The position numbers and the translations under genes are program-made. Shown here one piece after another: positions 46,635-54,393 of a DNA stretch of 64,000 bases (positions are counted from its first letter, which is position 1; each line of letters opens with the position of its first letter). Origin of the DNA: a virus. The DNA is taken from positions 1 through 64,000 of the IMG/VR virus record IMGVR_UViG_3300028800_000006; one strand, 5' to 3'. The notes under the pieces were generated by a model. It did no database searches. It was not told the origin of the DNA and saw only the letters and a program-made list of their open reading frames with translations.

Positions 46635-46638
46635 AGAG

Positions 46639-47016
46639 ATGGCGGCCGTTCCGCTCATCGATCCGTGGTTTGACGCTGCGTTTCTGCGCGAGACGACAGC
46701 GAGAAGCACATCCTGCGCTGATCCAGCGACGATCCAGGGTGCCGATGGACTGTTCCTATGGTGCCCCTGTGGCTACGGCAAGCCGGAATTCCCACTCGCG
46801 GGAGGGCGCCCACACGGCCTGCACGTGTCGTTCTCCAATCCGATCGGCGCACAGCCGGCGCCGCCTGATGCCGGCTCGCAGTCCCGGAACGGTGGCCCGT
46901 CGCGCTGGCAGATGAGTGGCACGGGGCTCGCCGACCTGACCCTGGCCCCATCGATCGCGACCGGAGAGCCGGAGTGCTGGCACGGCTACATCCAGAACGG
47001 ACAGGTGCTCTTGTGA
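46639..47016 (+). CDS. DUF6527-like protein
   Basis: 125 residues. LFLWCPCGYG, then RWQMSG, LTLAPSIATG and ECWHGYIQNGQVLL form the set of Cys, His and Trp seen in small phage DUF6527 proteins that probably bind zinc. Overlaps the lysozyme gene by 4 bases. Role unknown. Confidence 0.7.
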   Translation: MAAVPLIDPWFDAAFLRETTARSTSCADPATIQGADGLFLWCPCGYGKPEFPLAGGRPHGLHVSFSNPIGAQPAPPDAGSQSRNGGPSRWQMSGTGLADLTLAPSIATGEPECWHGYIQNGQVLL

Positions 47017-47672
47017 CCCTCCCCGCTGACCGCGCCAAAGGTATCGACGTCAACGGCTGGCATCCCATCCACGACTTCTCTGCCCTCCCTGCCGACTTGA
47101 GCTTCGTGGGGGTCAAGGCCACTGAGGGCAACACGGTCACCGACAAGGCGTTACAGGCCCACCGAGATGGCCTCCGGGCGCGTCCTGGGCTCGATCTGGT
47201 CATCTATTACCATTTCGCCCGGACGGGCCGCCCAGAGACGCAGGCTGTGCGCCTCCTGGATGCTGTGGGACCTCTCCAGGCGAACGAACGGCTGTGCCTG
47301 GACCTGGAGGTGCTCCCAGACGACCCAGGAAGCGTCCTGGCGTGGGTGGACGCGTTCTACGGGCGGATCCGGCGGTCCTGTCCGGGGCAGCGGCAGCTCA
47401 TCTACACTTCGAAGCGGATCTGGAGCCAGTTCGGCAACCCCGGGTGGGCAGGTGCGGCCGACATCGACCTGTGGGCGCCGCGGTACAACGCGGTAGGGCG
47501 TGAGCCCGAGCTGCCGGCGCCGTGGACGCGCTGGACGGCTTGGCAGTGGACAGATGGGGAGGCGGTGCCGTTCACCTGCCCGGGAGTGGGGGCGTGCGAC
47601 GCGAACGTCTGGAACGGCGATCGAGCCGCGGTCAGGGCGTGGGTGGCCGGGAAGTCACTTCTTCAGGGCTAA
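47013..47672 (+). CDS. GH25 muramidase (endolysin)
   Basis: 219 residues from GTG. GIDVNGWHP (Asp12), FVGVKATEGNTVTD, IYYHFARTGRPETQA, LCLDLEVLPDD (catalytic Asp-x-Glu) and TAWQWTDGEAVPF are hallmarks of Chalaropsis-type lysozymes that cleave MurNAc-GlcNAc bonds. No signal peptide or cell-wall-binding domain, so release would need a holin. The last gene of the 44905 operon, consistent with late lysis. Confidence 0.9.
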   Translation: MTLPADRAKGIDVNGWHPIHDFSALPADLSFVGVKATEGNTVTDKALQAHRDGLRARPGLDLVIYYHFARTGRPETQAVRLLDAVGPLQANERLCLDLEVLPDDPGSVLAWVDAFYGRIRRSCPGQRQLIYTSKRIWSQFGNPGWAGAADIDLWAPRYNAVGREPELPAPWTRWTAWQWTDGEAVPFTCPGVGACDANVWNGDRAAVRAWVAGKSLLQG

Positions 47673-48050
47673 TTCAGACAGGCCGGCGCGCCACTCCGCG
47701 GCCAGCCCATCTCGTACAGCAGCACCGAGTGTGCTCACGACGCGTGGCAGAGTGCCATTTCTGGCATGTGCATCGGCACGTGTGTCACAGCACGCAATAC
47801 AAACCAGCAGAGACACGTCCAGAAGGATTGGGCTTGGCACGTTCGGCTGCATCTGTATCGCTGCCTGATTGATCGGAATCGAGATCGGGTTACGTTTCCC
47901 GTTGTGCGAGGTCAGGATGAGCAGCCGCTCGTCTCCATGGTCAGAGCAGAAGTCTCGACTGCACACGATACAGGTCTGCCGTGCGACAGACGGATAGTCT
48001 AGCGTGCAGAAGTCACACAGCGTCGCCTCGCCCCGCATTTCAGCCACCAC
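47655..48050 (-). CDS. Zinc-finger-like protein (131 residues)
   Basis: N-terminal LCDFCTLDYPS and TCIVCSRDFCSDHGD form two Cys-x-x-Cys pairs with His, resembling a B-box or FYVE-like treble clef. Later CIACC. The rest is helical. Overlaps the lysozyme 3' end by 18 bases and its upstream neighbour by 11. Function unknown. Confidence 0.55.
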   Translation of the reverse strand: MVAEMRGEATLCDFCTLDYPSVARQTCIVCSRDFCSDHGDERLLILTSHNGKRNPISIPINQAAIQMQPNVPSPILLDVSLLVCIACCDTRADAHARNGTLPRVVSTLGAAVRDGLAAEWRAGLSELALKK

Positions 48051-48354
48051 CGAATAGGCGGAGCACGCGGCGTTTCACGTTCTCTAGCGTGCGCGCCCCG
48101 GCCTCCAGCACGTACTCGCGACGGCACTCTGCTGTGCAGTTGTGGCAGCAGTTGCAGACGTGTCTTGGATTGACTGGGCAGATGTGGGGCGGTGGTGGCG
48201 CGTGCCCGTTTGGGTCGAGCCCCTTCGCGCGGAAGGAGTTGACGGCGTTGCGTGCTGATGTCCACACGTACGCTTCATCGCTGCCGTCGGGAAACGGGCA
48301 GGGATCGGTGGAGCCCTGCGCGCCTGCGCGGTGTCCTTGCTTGGCGGGGGTCAT
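48040..48354 (-). CDS. Cys-rich small protein (104 residues)
   Basis: A central HICPVNPRHVCNCCHNCTAE stretch carries at least five Cys with His. A helical basic C-terminus (LEAGARTLENVKRRVLRLFG) follows. Overlaps its upstream neighbour by 4 bases. Function unknown. Confidence 0.55.
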   Translation of the reverse strand: MTPAKQGHRAGAQGSTDPCPFPDGSDEAYVWTSARNAVNSFRAKGLDPNGHAPPPPHICPVNPRHVCNCCHNCTAECRREYVLEAGARTLENVKRRVLRLFGGG

Positions 48355-48788
48355 TCGTCCAGTCCTTTCAGTGCACTCATATCGGCCTTAGCAACATCAT
48401 CTTGTATGATGCGGTTGCGGTACGCAGCCCACACAGAATCGATGTACTTCAGCATAGTGCGCGTCACTAGAACGCCTGGAGCCGTTACGCCAGCGTCTCC
48501 AACAACGATCGTGTTAGTAGTAATCCAGCAACGCCCACACCCTAGTGCTGCTCGCGCTATTCCGTTTTCTGTCAGCTGCGCCGGCTTCCATCGCGGGTCT
48601 GATGTAAGCGGAAGATACAGCCCGTCAACATGCACCGTGCCGGTCAGCAGCGCCTCCGCTCGCTCCATCCGCTCTGTCTGCATCCGACGGATCACGCGCA
48701 TCTGGTACAGCACCGTGCCGACCAAGGTCACGTAGGTAGCGCCGGCAATGCTGCTGACGGCCGCCACAAGCTGTGTGCTGACTACCAT
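48351..48788 (-). CDS. Membrane-anchored protein (145 residues)
   Basis: One N-terminal transmembrane helix (LVAAVSSIAGATYVTLVGTV), a charged helix (RVIRRMQTERMERAEALLTG), then strands and CGRC. The cytoplasmic domain may bind a metal. Overlaps both neighbours. Function unknown. Confidence 0.55.
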   Translation of the reverse strand: MVVSTQLVAAVSSIAGATYVTLVGTVLYQMRVIRRMQTERMERAEALLTGTVHVDGLYLPLTSDPRWKPAQLTENGIARAALGCGRCWITTNTIVVGDAGVTAPGVLVTRTMLKYIDSVWAAYRNRIIQDDVAKADMSALKGLDE

Positions 48789-48985
48789 GTGTCCTGCTCT
48801 CCTTCATCGACGATGGCGCCGCAGTCCACGCAGCGCGTGTTTTCGAAGCGGTCCCGCCCGAGCGCCAGGTGCGCGCAGACGACGGGGCGCTGCTCGGGCA
48901 GCTCGCGCCGCACGGTCTTCGCAGTGTGGCCGAGATCCCGGACGCCTTGACGCGTGAGCTTGTGCTCGCTGTGGCGCTTGGTCAC
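48782..48985 (-). CDS. Small protein with CxxC (67 residues)
   Basis: Basic N-terminus (KRHSEHKLTRQGVRDLGHTA), then VVCAHLALGRD and RCVDCGAIVD, together a likely zinc site (Cys-His...Cys-Cys). Overlaps neighbours by 4 and 7 bases. Function unknown. Confidence 0.5.
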   Translation of the reverse strand: MTKRHSEHKLTRQGVRDLGHTAKTVRRELPEQRPVVCAHLALGRDRFENTRCVDCGAIVDEGEQDTW

Positions 48986-49227
48986 AGCTTCGTCTCCTCG
49001 TCGTACACCGGCTCGTATCTGTAGTTGAAGAAGACGACGTCACCACGCTTCATGCACACTGTGGCCGCGTGAATTTCGGCAGCGTCTTGCGCCTTGTCCT
49101 GCGTGCGGTAGCGGCCGAGCAAGCTCCAGTCATTGCCGGGTTCCTGCATGTACAGATCACAGGCGATGGGCTGTCTGGTTGGCGGCTTCGGCTTTCGAGA
49201 GAAGAGACGACGGAAGAAAGCGATCAT
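48982..49227 (-). CDS. Small alpha/beta protein (81 residues)
   Basis: Basic amphipathic N-terminus (MIAFFRRLFSRKPKPPTRQP) which may touch the membrane, then CDLYMQEPGNDWSLLGRYRT, a helix, and two strands. No family recognised. Confidence 0.5.
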   Translation of the reverse strand: MIAFFRRLFSRKPKPPTRQPIACDLYMQEPGNDWSLLGRYRTQDKAQDAAEIHAATVCMKRGDVVFFNYRYEPVYDEETKL

Positions 49228-49239
49228 GTGCGGGCTCCT

Positions 49240-49971
49240 TTAGGTGTCCTCATCAAACGCGCGGTTCACCTTGGCCCGCGCTTCGTCGGTGGTGTGCATG
49301 TACCCGAACGTCGTCGCCAGCGCTGCGTGACCGACGCGCTCTTGAATGGCTGGCGGCGGCGTCCCTTTGTTCAGCATGTGCGTGACCGCGCTGTGCCGCA
49401 GGATGTGCGGGAAGTGGAACTCGGAGGGGATGCCAGCGGCTGTGAACACCGCGACCACGAGGTGCCGAACCTCGTGTCGGGTCATCCCCCAGCGCTTCCC
49501 GCTCGCGTGGCAGTGAGGGCAGGGGGCCAGCCGAGACTCACTGGCGCCGCCCCGTTTCCGCTTCTTGACGGTGAGCGCTCCCTTGCCGGCACAGGGGTAG
49601 CAGTCGCCAGGTCGCGCCGATGGGAACACGTAGCCGTGCTGTGCAGCCTCGACGAACGTGCGCTTCGGCAGCCAGGCGCGGAGGGCCTCGCGGCAGGCGT
49701 TCGCGAGCGGCTGTGGTTCAGGTTCGAGGCCGCCTTTCAAATGGGTCAACATCACGGTGCCGTTGTGCAGATCCACGTCGGTGATGCGTGCACAGCCGGG
49801 CTCGCTGGCGCGACTGCCGTTTGTGAAGAGCCATTCGATCATCGCGTGCGCGAGGGGGCTGTGGGCGCGAGCGGCAGCGCGGATCTTCTGCAGATCGCCA
49901 GCACCGAGCACAGCGCGCTTTTTGCGGACCTTTTGGGGTTTGCGGGTCATCCGCGGCTCAGGCGCTGCCAC
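49240..49971 (-). CDS. Tyrosine recombinase with zinc-hairpin insertion
   Basis: 243 residues. The catalytic domain has FTNGSRASEPGCARITDVDL (Arg-I), LTHLKGGL (Lys), PHILRHSAVTHMLNKGTPPP (His-x-x-Arg), VGHAALATTFGYMHTT (His, nucleophile Tyr). The N-terminal SAM-like domain is nearly absent. CYPCAGKGALTV and CPHCHASGKRWG insert a CxxCxGxG...CxxC zinc hairpin between the Lys and HxxR motifs. Could integrate the phage, resolve genome multimers or move a cassette. No att site is identifiable. ATG at 49950 is an alternative start. Confidence 0.85.
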   Translation of the reverse strand: MAAPEPRMTRKPQKVRKKRAVLGAGDLQKIRAAARAHSPLAHAMIEWLFTNGSRASEPGCARITDVDLHNGTVMLTHLKGGLEPEPQPLANACREALRAWLPKRTFVEAAQHGYVFPSARPGDCYPCAGKGALTVKKRKRGGASESRLAPCPHCHASGKRWGMTRHEVRHLVVAVFTAAGIPSEFHFPHILRHSAVTHMLNKGTPPPAIQERVGHAALATTFGYMHTTDEARAKVNRAFDEDT

Positions 49972-50657
49972 TGGTTTCTGCCCTTGGGGGTGTCCGCAAA
50001 GCGTTGCTTCCGCAGCACGGACAGATAGTGCGAAACGGAGCGGCGCGCGACGCCAGCCTTGTCAGCAATCTGCGCAAACGGCTGCGGTGCATCTGTGAGC
50101 GCATCATACACACGCTGGATGTCCCCCATGCCCCTCGGTCTACGCGGAGCACGCGCGGGCTTAGCCGGTGCTTGTCCATCTTGCGTCTGCACGATCGGCT
50201 GTGCTTTGCCTGTCACGATCTCCGTGAGTGCACGGTGCAAGCGTGCTAGTTGCGTCTGTGAGGTGTGCAATTCCGCCCGTGCTGCCTCTACCCGCCGCTG
50301 AGCCAGCAGGTGGCGCGCTTCTGCTTCCACGACAGCACGCGCCGCGAGCATTAGGGGTGCTTCTTGGGAAGTGGGCTCAGGCAGCGGCTCGGGCAACGGC
50401 TCAGGCAGCGGGGTAGCGGCCTCCACTGCCGCCACTTCAGCAGAACTCAAACGTGCACCCAAGCGGCTGAAAACAGCCTCGCGGGCAGCGTGTTCACGCT
50501 CACCGCCGAATCGAACAGTAGCGCCGCACGCCCCACACGTCACTGTGATTGGTCCATCAGGGGCGGTCCAGGATGGGCGCTCATCAGCCTCTGCGTGTAG
50601 ACACGGAGAAGATGTGGTTTGGGTGCCGGAGACTCCTGCAAATAGATTATCGTTCAT
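49947..50657 (-). CDS. Zinc-finger protein with C-terminal winged helix
   Basis: 236 residues. ITVTCGACGATVRFGG with an upstream CLH forms a zinc ribbon. A Pro-Glu-Pro-Leu repeat (PLPEPLPEPLPEP) and a long coiled coil (about 108-150) follow. The C-terminal 60 residues are a winged helix (GDIQRVYDALTDAPQPFAQI, AGVARRSVSHYLSVLRKQRF). Likely a phage transcription regulator. Overlaps the recombinase start by 25 bases. Confidence 0.7.
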   Translation of the reverse strand: MNDNLFAGVSGTQTTSSPCLHAEADERPSWTAPDGPITVTCGACGATVRFGGEREHAAREAVFSRLGARLSSAEVAAVEAATPLPEPLPEPLPEPTSQEAPLMLAARAVVEAEARHLLAQRRVEAARAELHTSQTQLARLHRALTEIVTGKAQPIVQTQDGQAPAKPARAPRRPRGMGDIQRVYDALTDAPQPFAQIADKAGVARRSVSHYLSVLRKQRFADTPKGRNQWQRLSRG

Positions 50658-50895
50658 TTTCGGCCGTTCCTTTCTTGTCGTTATCTGTTTTGGTCTCTAT
50701 GCGTGACACGGAGTAGGCATCAGCCGCCGCCTTTCGCTCTTCCGCGGCTTGGCTCTTCTGGAACTTCCAGATGCGGTTCAGGTGAGCGGCCCGTGGGAGT
50801 CCTGTGGGCTGCTTGCAGAATTCGCCCGGCGTGGCCCGGCAGGTGGGGCAGGCGACAGCCAGGGCGGGCGTCTTGGACGGACGTGGGTTGGGCAT
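50647..50895 (-). CDS. Phage zinc-binding-domain protein
   Basis: 82 residues. ACPTCRATPGEFCKQPTGLP with AAHLNR matches the small phage and actinobacterial zinc-binding domain (CPxCxAxPGxxC...H), usually thought to bind DNA. A charged helical tail follows. Overlaps its neighbours by 1 and 11 bases. Confidence 0.7.
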   Translation of the reverse strand: MPNPRPSKTPALAVACPTCRATPGEFCKQPTGLPRAAHLNRIWKFQKSQAAEERKAAADAYSVSRIETKTDNDKKGTAENER

Positions 50896-51389
50896 CAGCG
50901 TGGCTCCTTTTTCGCGCGTCGCCTCTGCAGCGCGCCATGATGCTCGTCGAACTCACGGCGGTTCGCGAACACATCTTTGCTCTTCCCGACCTTCGTCTGC
51001 AGCTCGGACACGAACGTGTTCCGCGAGATCTTGCAGGTGTTGTTCATCATGATGAGGCTACCAACGCAGTAGGGCGCAGCGTCCACCGCGGTCTCGAAGT
51101 CGGCGCCTTCCGTTTCGAGCTTGTTCACGGCCATGTGACAGGGGAACTTCCCATCAGCCATGACGATGTCCGTGATCTCGCTCGGGTGGCCGTGCGCGCC
51201 GATCCAGCCGGCAGGGGCAGCTCGGCGGAACGGGCAGTCACCGCACGGTTTGGTGGGATGCCCTGACTTCGACGAAGGCTCGAAGATCTGCGGCTCGTAG
51301 TCGAGGCAGTAGCAGCCGGGGATGGTGCACTTCTGGAAGAAGCCGCTCTCGTGCTCGTCTGGCGCGTGGCCACAGGTGCAGTCGGTCAT
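50895..51389 (-). CDS. Cys-rich DUF6283-like protein
   Basis: 164 residues from ATG 51389. N-terminal MTDCTCGHAPDEHES and CTIPGCYC suggest one zinc site. PCGDCPFRRAAPAGWIGAHG matches the CxxCPFR...GW pattern of DUF6283, and CHMAVN plus APYCVGSL supply more Cys. May be a metal-dependent or Fe-S protein. A helical basic C-terminus follows. Confidence 0.65.
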   Translation of the reverse strand: MTDCTCGHAPDEHESGFFQKCTIPGCYCLDYEPQIFEPSSKSGHPTKPCGDCPFRRAAPAGWIGAHGHPSEITDIVMADGKFPCHMAVNKLETEGADFETAVDAAPYCVGSLIMMNNTCKISRNTFVSELQTKVGKSKDVFANRREFDEHHGALQRRRAKKEPR

Positions 51390-51709
51390 CGCTTCGGCTC
51401 CGTCCGCTTGATGCACGCGTCGTTCAGCTCCCACATCTGGTCACTTCCGATCGGCCCCGCAGTGCCGTCCTTCCACGGGCTCTCTCCGACGAGGGCCGTC
51501 GCTGCGCTGAGCGCCTTCGCTTCGGGGCTGCCGACGATGAGATGTCCAGGCATCCAGCGCCGGCCCTCGTCAGTGATGATAAGCGTGCGCGTTGAAACAG
51601 ACGACGGACGCCCGTACGCCACGCGGAACAGATCTCCAGCGCGGCCGATGACATGGGCGTGCTTGATCTTGAGCCCGGTCGGAATCGTGATGGGGTCGCC
51701 GACGTTCAT
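51386..51709 (-). CDS. Small-paralogue family protein (copy 10, extended)
   Basis: 107 residues. It starts MNVGDPITIPTGLKIKHAHV, the family beta hairpin, with motif DEGRRWMPGHLIVGSPEAKA then LSAATALVGE. A 30-residue C-terminal extension includes MWELNDACIKRTEPKR. Overlaps both neighbours by 4 bases. Confidence 0.65.
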   Translation of the reverse strand: MNVGDPITIPTGLKIKHAHVIGRAGDLFRVAYGRPSSVSTRTLIITDEGRRWMPGHLIVGSPEAKALSAATALVGESPWKDGTAGPIGSDQMWELNDACIKRTEPKR

Positions 51710-52053
51710 GGCGTCCGCTCCCCCGCTGGGCAGCGCAGCTCTTCGAGCATCGCCAGCTTCTCCTTCTCCAGCTCGGCCTCGTCGATCTCGAAGAACTCGG
51801 CTAGCAGCTTCCGGAGGTTCACGCCGTTGAGCGCCGCCACAGCCTTTGCCGCCAGCTCGGGCGTGTCGAGCATGCCCACCAGCACGTCGTCGAGGTAGAG
51901 CGTGCGGCCGACCTTTCGACCTACGCGCCAGCGAGTGGTGGGCGTGGTGGCCGGCGCCTGGTCGATCGGGCGTCCGCGGACCCACCGACACGGCCGGCAG
52001 TTCCGCATCTCGTGGGCTTCACACACGCGGGGAACCACGGTCGAATCGCTCAT
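51706..52053 (-). CDS. Unknown 115-residue protein
   Basis: N-terminal VCEAHEMRNCRPCRWVRGRP gives a CxxH...CxxC zinc-like site; a strand pair (RTLYLDDVLVGMLDTPELAA) and an acidic helix follow. Short C-terminal Cys. Function unknown. Confidence 0.55.
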   Translation of the reverse strand: MSDSTVVPRVCEAHEMRNCRPCRWVRGRPIDQAPATTPTTRWRVGRKVGRTLYLDDVLVGMLDTPELAAKAVAALNGVNLRKLLAEFFEIDEAELEKEKLAMLEELRCPAGERTP

Positions 52054-52325
52054 AGGCGTACCTCCCTCTTCCGGTGTTTCCGTTCATCTTCGAGAGCCCT
52101 CAGCTGCAGCGCCAGACCGGCGACTGTGGCTGACGCTTCGGCTTGGGCGCCCTCGGCGTAGTACGTGGCCATCTCTCCGCTGACGCCAGCAGAGAAAGAC
52201 GCGTCCATCTCGTCCTGCGCCGCTTCGAGCTTCCGCTGCGTCAGCTTGATCGCGTTGGTCAAGTGCAGGTCGGTCATGTCCTGCAGACGGATACGCTCGC
52301 CGGTGCGCGTGGTCCAGGTGGTCAT
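52050..52325 (-). CDS. Helical protein (91 residues)
   Basis: Starts TTWTTRTGERIRLQDMTDLH, then LTNAIKLTQRKLEAAQDEMD and a second long helix (TVAGLALQLRALEDERKHRK). The opening resembles small phage proteins that begin with a 'W.T..G..I.i.dM...HL.N' pattern preceding a coiled coil. Overlaps neighbours by 4 bases. Function unknown. Confidence 0.6.
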   Translation of the reverse strand: MTTWTTRTGERIRLQDMTDLHLTNAIKLTQRKLEAAQDEMDASFSAGVSGEMATYYAEGAQAEASATVAGLALQLRALEDERKHRKREVRL

Positions 52326-52765
52326 GACGCCACCCCCGCCAAGCGAGCCTCGGCCGCCTCGGCACGCGCCAGCGCTTCCCCGAGCTGTCCCTGCAGCGAG
52401 CCGATCTTCGTCCTGGCCGCCTCATACTCCTTCTTGAGTGCCTCCAGCTCGGTGGCCAGGGTGATGCTGCGGCCTCGCCAGTAGGTGTTGTCCTTCTTCA
52501 CCGCGGCGACGCGCGTCTCGGCCAGGGCCAGCGCGGTCTCATACTGGGCAGGCAACAGCAGGAGGCTATCGAGCAGCCGCGTGAGCGCCTCGTGCCCGAG
52601 CCGAAAGGCGCAGTCCTCGCGGTGCCAGGCCCATGGGACGTCAGCGTCTATACCCACCACCGATGGGATGCGGCCGTCACAGCACGCGCCGTCGTTCCGG
52701 GTGCTCTCCACGGTGAGGGCGGCGAGCAGCTTCGTCAGCGCCTCCCGATCGGTTGAGGTGATCAT
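52322..52765 (-). CDS. Coiled-coil protein (147 residues)
   Basis: A Cys/His-containing N-terminal part (GACCDGRIPSVVGIDADVPW, HREDCAFRLG), then a long heptad coiled coil from about 85 to 143 (ELEALKKEYEAARTKIGSLQ, GEALARAEAAEARLAG). Function unknown. Confidence 0.6.
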   Translation of the reverse strand: MITSTDREALTKLLAALTVESTRNDGACCDGRIPSVVGIDADVPWAWHREDCAFRLGHEALTRLLDSLLLLPAQYETALALAETRVAAVKKDNTYWRGRSITLATELEALKKEYEAARTKIGSLQGQLGEALARAEAAEARLAGVAS

Positions 52766-53265
52766 CGCCGTGCTTCTTTCTGGGCAGCCTCGTATGCTGC
52801 ACGGAGCGCCTTGACGTCGGCGCTGTCCGGCGCGTGGTGGCCTCGAATCCAGGTGACGCCTTCGTCGCCGAGACGGAAGCCGCCACCACCACGCCCTGTG
52901 ATGGTGAGCCTGCCACTTCCTTCGGGAGAACCGTTCAGGTACGTGAGCGGCCCGCAGTACGCAGGCCCTTCGGGCTCGGTGTGGGGGCGTGCATCCAGTT
53001 CCTGCTCTGTGCAGAAGATGACCATCTTGGCAAGCTCGTGGCGAAGCTTGACCAAGCTCGGGTTGAACGTGAGCAAGAGCAGCCCGCTGGCTTGATGTGC
53101 CGCCTGTGCAAAGGCGGTAGCGCGGCGGTCGTCGGCCTCGCGCCGGTTCCGCACCTCATCCATCAGGCTGGCGGCGAGCTGCTTCACTTCGAGCTGCTCC
53201 TGCGTTTGGGCCTCGGAAACGCCCTTCTTGACGCCCTTCCGTTTCGCTTGCATCATGGGAGGCAC
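52762..53265 (-). CDS. Fusion of helical domain and small-paralogue C-terminus (copy 11)
   Basis: 167 residues from GTG 53265 (or ATG 53256). Residues 1-95 are helical and charged (VSEAQTQEQLEVKQLAASLM, RATAFAQAAHQASGLLLLTF). The last 70 residues are beta-rich and end with the family motif DEGVTWIRGHHAPDSADVKA then LRAAYEAAQK, a near-perfect match. First gene of the 47.6-53.3 kb leftward block. Confidence 0.7.
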   Translation of the reverse strand: MPPMMQAKRKGVKKGVSEAQTQEQLEVKQLAASLMDEVRNRREADDRRATAFAQAAHQASGLLLLTFNPSLVKLRHELAKMVIFCTEQELDARPHTEPEGPAYCGPLTYLNGSPEGSGRLTITGRGGGGFRLGDEGVTWIRGHHAPDSADVKALRAAYEAAQKEARR

Positions 53266-53269
53266 CCTA

Positions 53270-53291
53270 GCGCAAAATATATGTATTGCGC
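53270..53291. promoter_or_regulatory. 22-bp inverted repeat A in the divergent control region
   Basis: GCGCAA and TTGCGC arms enclose AATATATGTA. AT-rich and located 5 bases before the leftward GTG at 53265, overlapping its likely -10 region. Candidate operator. Confidence 0.5.
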
Positions 53292-53296
53292 AAGAT

Positions 53297-53318
53297 AAAG
53301 TTCGCTATAGCAAACTTT
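53297..53318. promoter_or_regulatory. 22-bp inverted repeat B in the divergent control region
   Basis: AAAGTTCGCTATAGCAAACT plus TT: a palindrome AAAGTT-YGCTATAGCR-AACTTT with a single mismatched pair. Its centre is 27 bp from that of repeat A. A TTGACA follows at 53334. Two adjacent operators between divergent blocks suggest a transcriptional switch. Confidence 0.5.
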
Positions 53319-53367
53319 ACGCTTTGCGTCGTTGACAGCCGGCGGCCGATCGGGCACCGTATGAGGC

Positions 53368-53583
53368 ATGCCCAACTCAAGCGATTTTTCCCACAGCGAC
53401 GTAAATGGTGTTGTCTCCTATCTGAACCGTCCTGTCGCGGCGCGTGCGCGCCGCGGATGGACACCGGTTGATGGGGGACATCCCGCGGCCATCATGAAGG
53501 CCGTACGTGCAGCCATCTTCGACGTTCCGAACAACGCCAGCGCGGGAGATCTTCGCCGCGTGATCGTGGCGTATCTGACATGA
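53368..53583 (+). CDS. Small protein (71 residues), first of the rightward early-type block
   Basis: Starts MPNSSDFSHSDVNGVVSYLN, then a basic segment and a helix (GGHPAAIMKAVRAAIFDVPN). Leads a run of overlapping genes. TTGACA at 53334-53339 and TATGAG just before the ATG are spaced too far apart for a normal promoter. Function unknown. Confidence 0.55.
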   Translation: MPNSSDFSHSDVNGVVSYLNRPVAARARRGWTPVDGGHPAAIMKAVRAAIFDVPNNASAGDLRRVIVAYLT

Positions 53584-53759
53584 GCCCGCAGGCAATGAAG
53601 CCCACCCCGGAGATGCTTTCGGAGGCCGAACAGACCTGGGTCCGGGTCCTGGCCCAGGAGCTGTACGGACAGTCAGCCGCTGAGATCCAGACGGCCTTGA
53701 AGGACAAGCACCCGCCGCGGGTCATTGGCGCAGTCATCCGTGAGGCTGGCGGGCGGTGA
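53580..53759 (+). CDS. Small HTH-like protein (59 residues)
   Basis: ATG overlaps the previous stop by 4 bases. Helices: MLSEAEQTWVRVLAQELYGQ, SAAEIQTALKDKHPPRVIGA, VIREAGG, consistent with a helix-turn-helix (the AAEIQTAL...PPRVIGAVI pattern). Possibly a DNA-binding regulator. Confidence 0.5.
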   Translation: MSPQAMKPTPEMLSEAEQTWVRVLAQELYGQSAAEIQTALKDKHPPRVIGAVIREAGGR

Positions 53760-53953
53760 CGAAGGCCGAGGCGCGACGGAACATCTATAGGTGCCTTGCG
53801 TTGCTAACTGACCCCGCAGCCGGGCACGAGAACGACTTCTTGTACTCCGACCAGAAAGGCAACGAATACTCGGAGGCGGACACGAAACGACTGACAGAGG
53901 CGCTGGAGCACATCGTTGCCGGCTTCTACAGGAAAGCCAGCACGCTTCGATGA
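53756..53953 (+). CDS. Small acidic protein (65 residues)
   Basis: GTG overlaps the previous stop. Two helices (AEARRNIYRCLALLTDPAAG and ADTKRLTEALEHIVAGFYRK) with a loop NDFLYSDQKGNEY. Overlaps the next ATG by 4 bases. Function unknown. Confidence 0.5.
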   Translation: MTKAEARRNIYRCLALLTDPAAGHENDFLYSDQKGNEYSEADTKRLTEALEHIVAGFYRKASTLR

Positions 53954-54393
53954 CCCTCCGCCGAGATAAAGACGTCGTCAACGACGCCTGTGTGAAGGCG
54001 CTCCGCATGGAGCCGCAGCTGGCCCAGAAGCTGTGCGAAGAGGCTCGCCTGCTCGCGCCGCGGTTCGTCCACCGAAAGTCTAAGGGTGACGTGGCCGAGT
54101 TCTCGCGCTCGCTCATCCGCCGCGGGCTCGGGTGGTCACACGAGCAGTCTGAGCTGATGGAAGCGACCGAGCTGAAGCCTAAGCGCGTCGGTGGCCTGAC
54201 GATGGAGCCTGCCGTGCATCGCCGCCTGACCGAGCTGGCCCAGCGGCACTTCGGTGGCGGTGTGGCCTCGGCCGCGCGGCACCTGCTGCGCCTGGGCTTG
54301 GGCATGAACGAAGGAGAGTCGCTGCGGCGCGAGGAGAAGTTCGCATCGTTGGCGGCAGCGATCCGCGAGGTGCGGGAGGCGCATGAGGGATGA
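53950..54393 (+). CDS. Tandem ribbon-helix-helix-like DNA-binding protein
   Basis: 147 residues with two similar halves: LRMEPQLAQKLCEEARLLAP then EFSRSLIRRGLGWSHEQSE, and LTMEPAVHRRLTELAQRHFG then ASAARHLLRLGLGMNEGES. Each has the strand, helix, helix order of Arc/CopG domains and the same 'LRLGLG' ending. A single chain with two RHH units could bind DNA as a pseudo-dimer, perhaps an operator such as those at 53270-53318. Confidence 0.6.
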   Translation: MTLRRDKDVVNDACVKALRMEPQLAQKLCEEARLLAPRFVHRKSKGDVAEFSRSLIRRGLGWSHEQSELMEATELKPKRVGGLTMEPAVHRRLTELAQRHFGGGVASAARHLLRLGLGMNEGESLRREEKFASLAAAIREVREAHEG

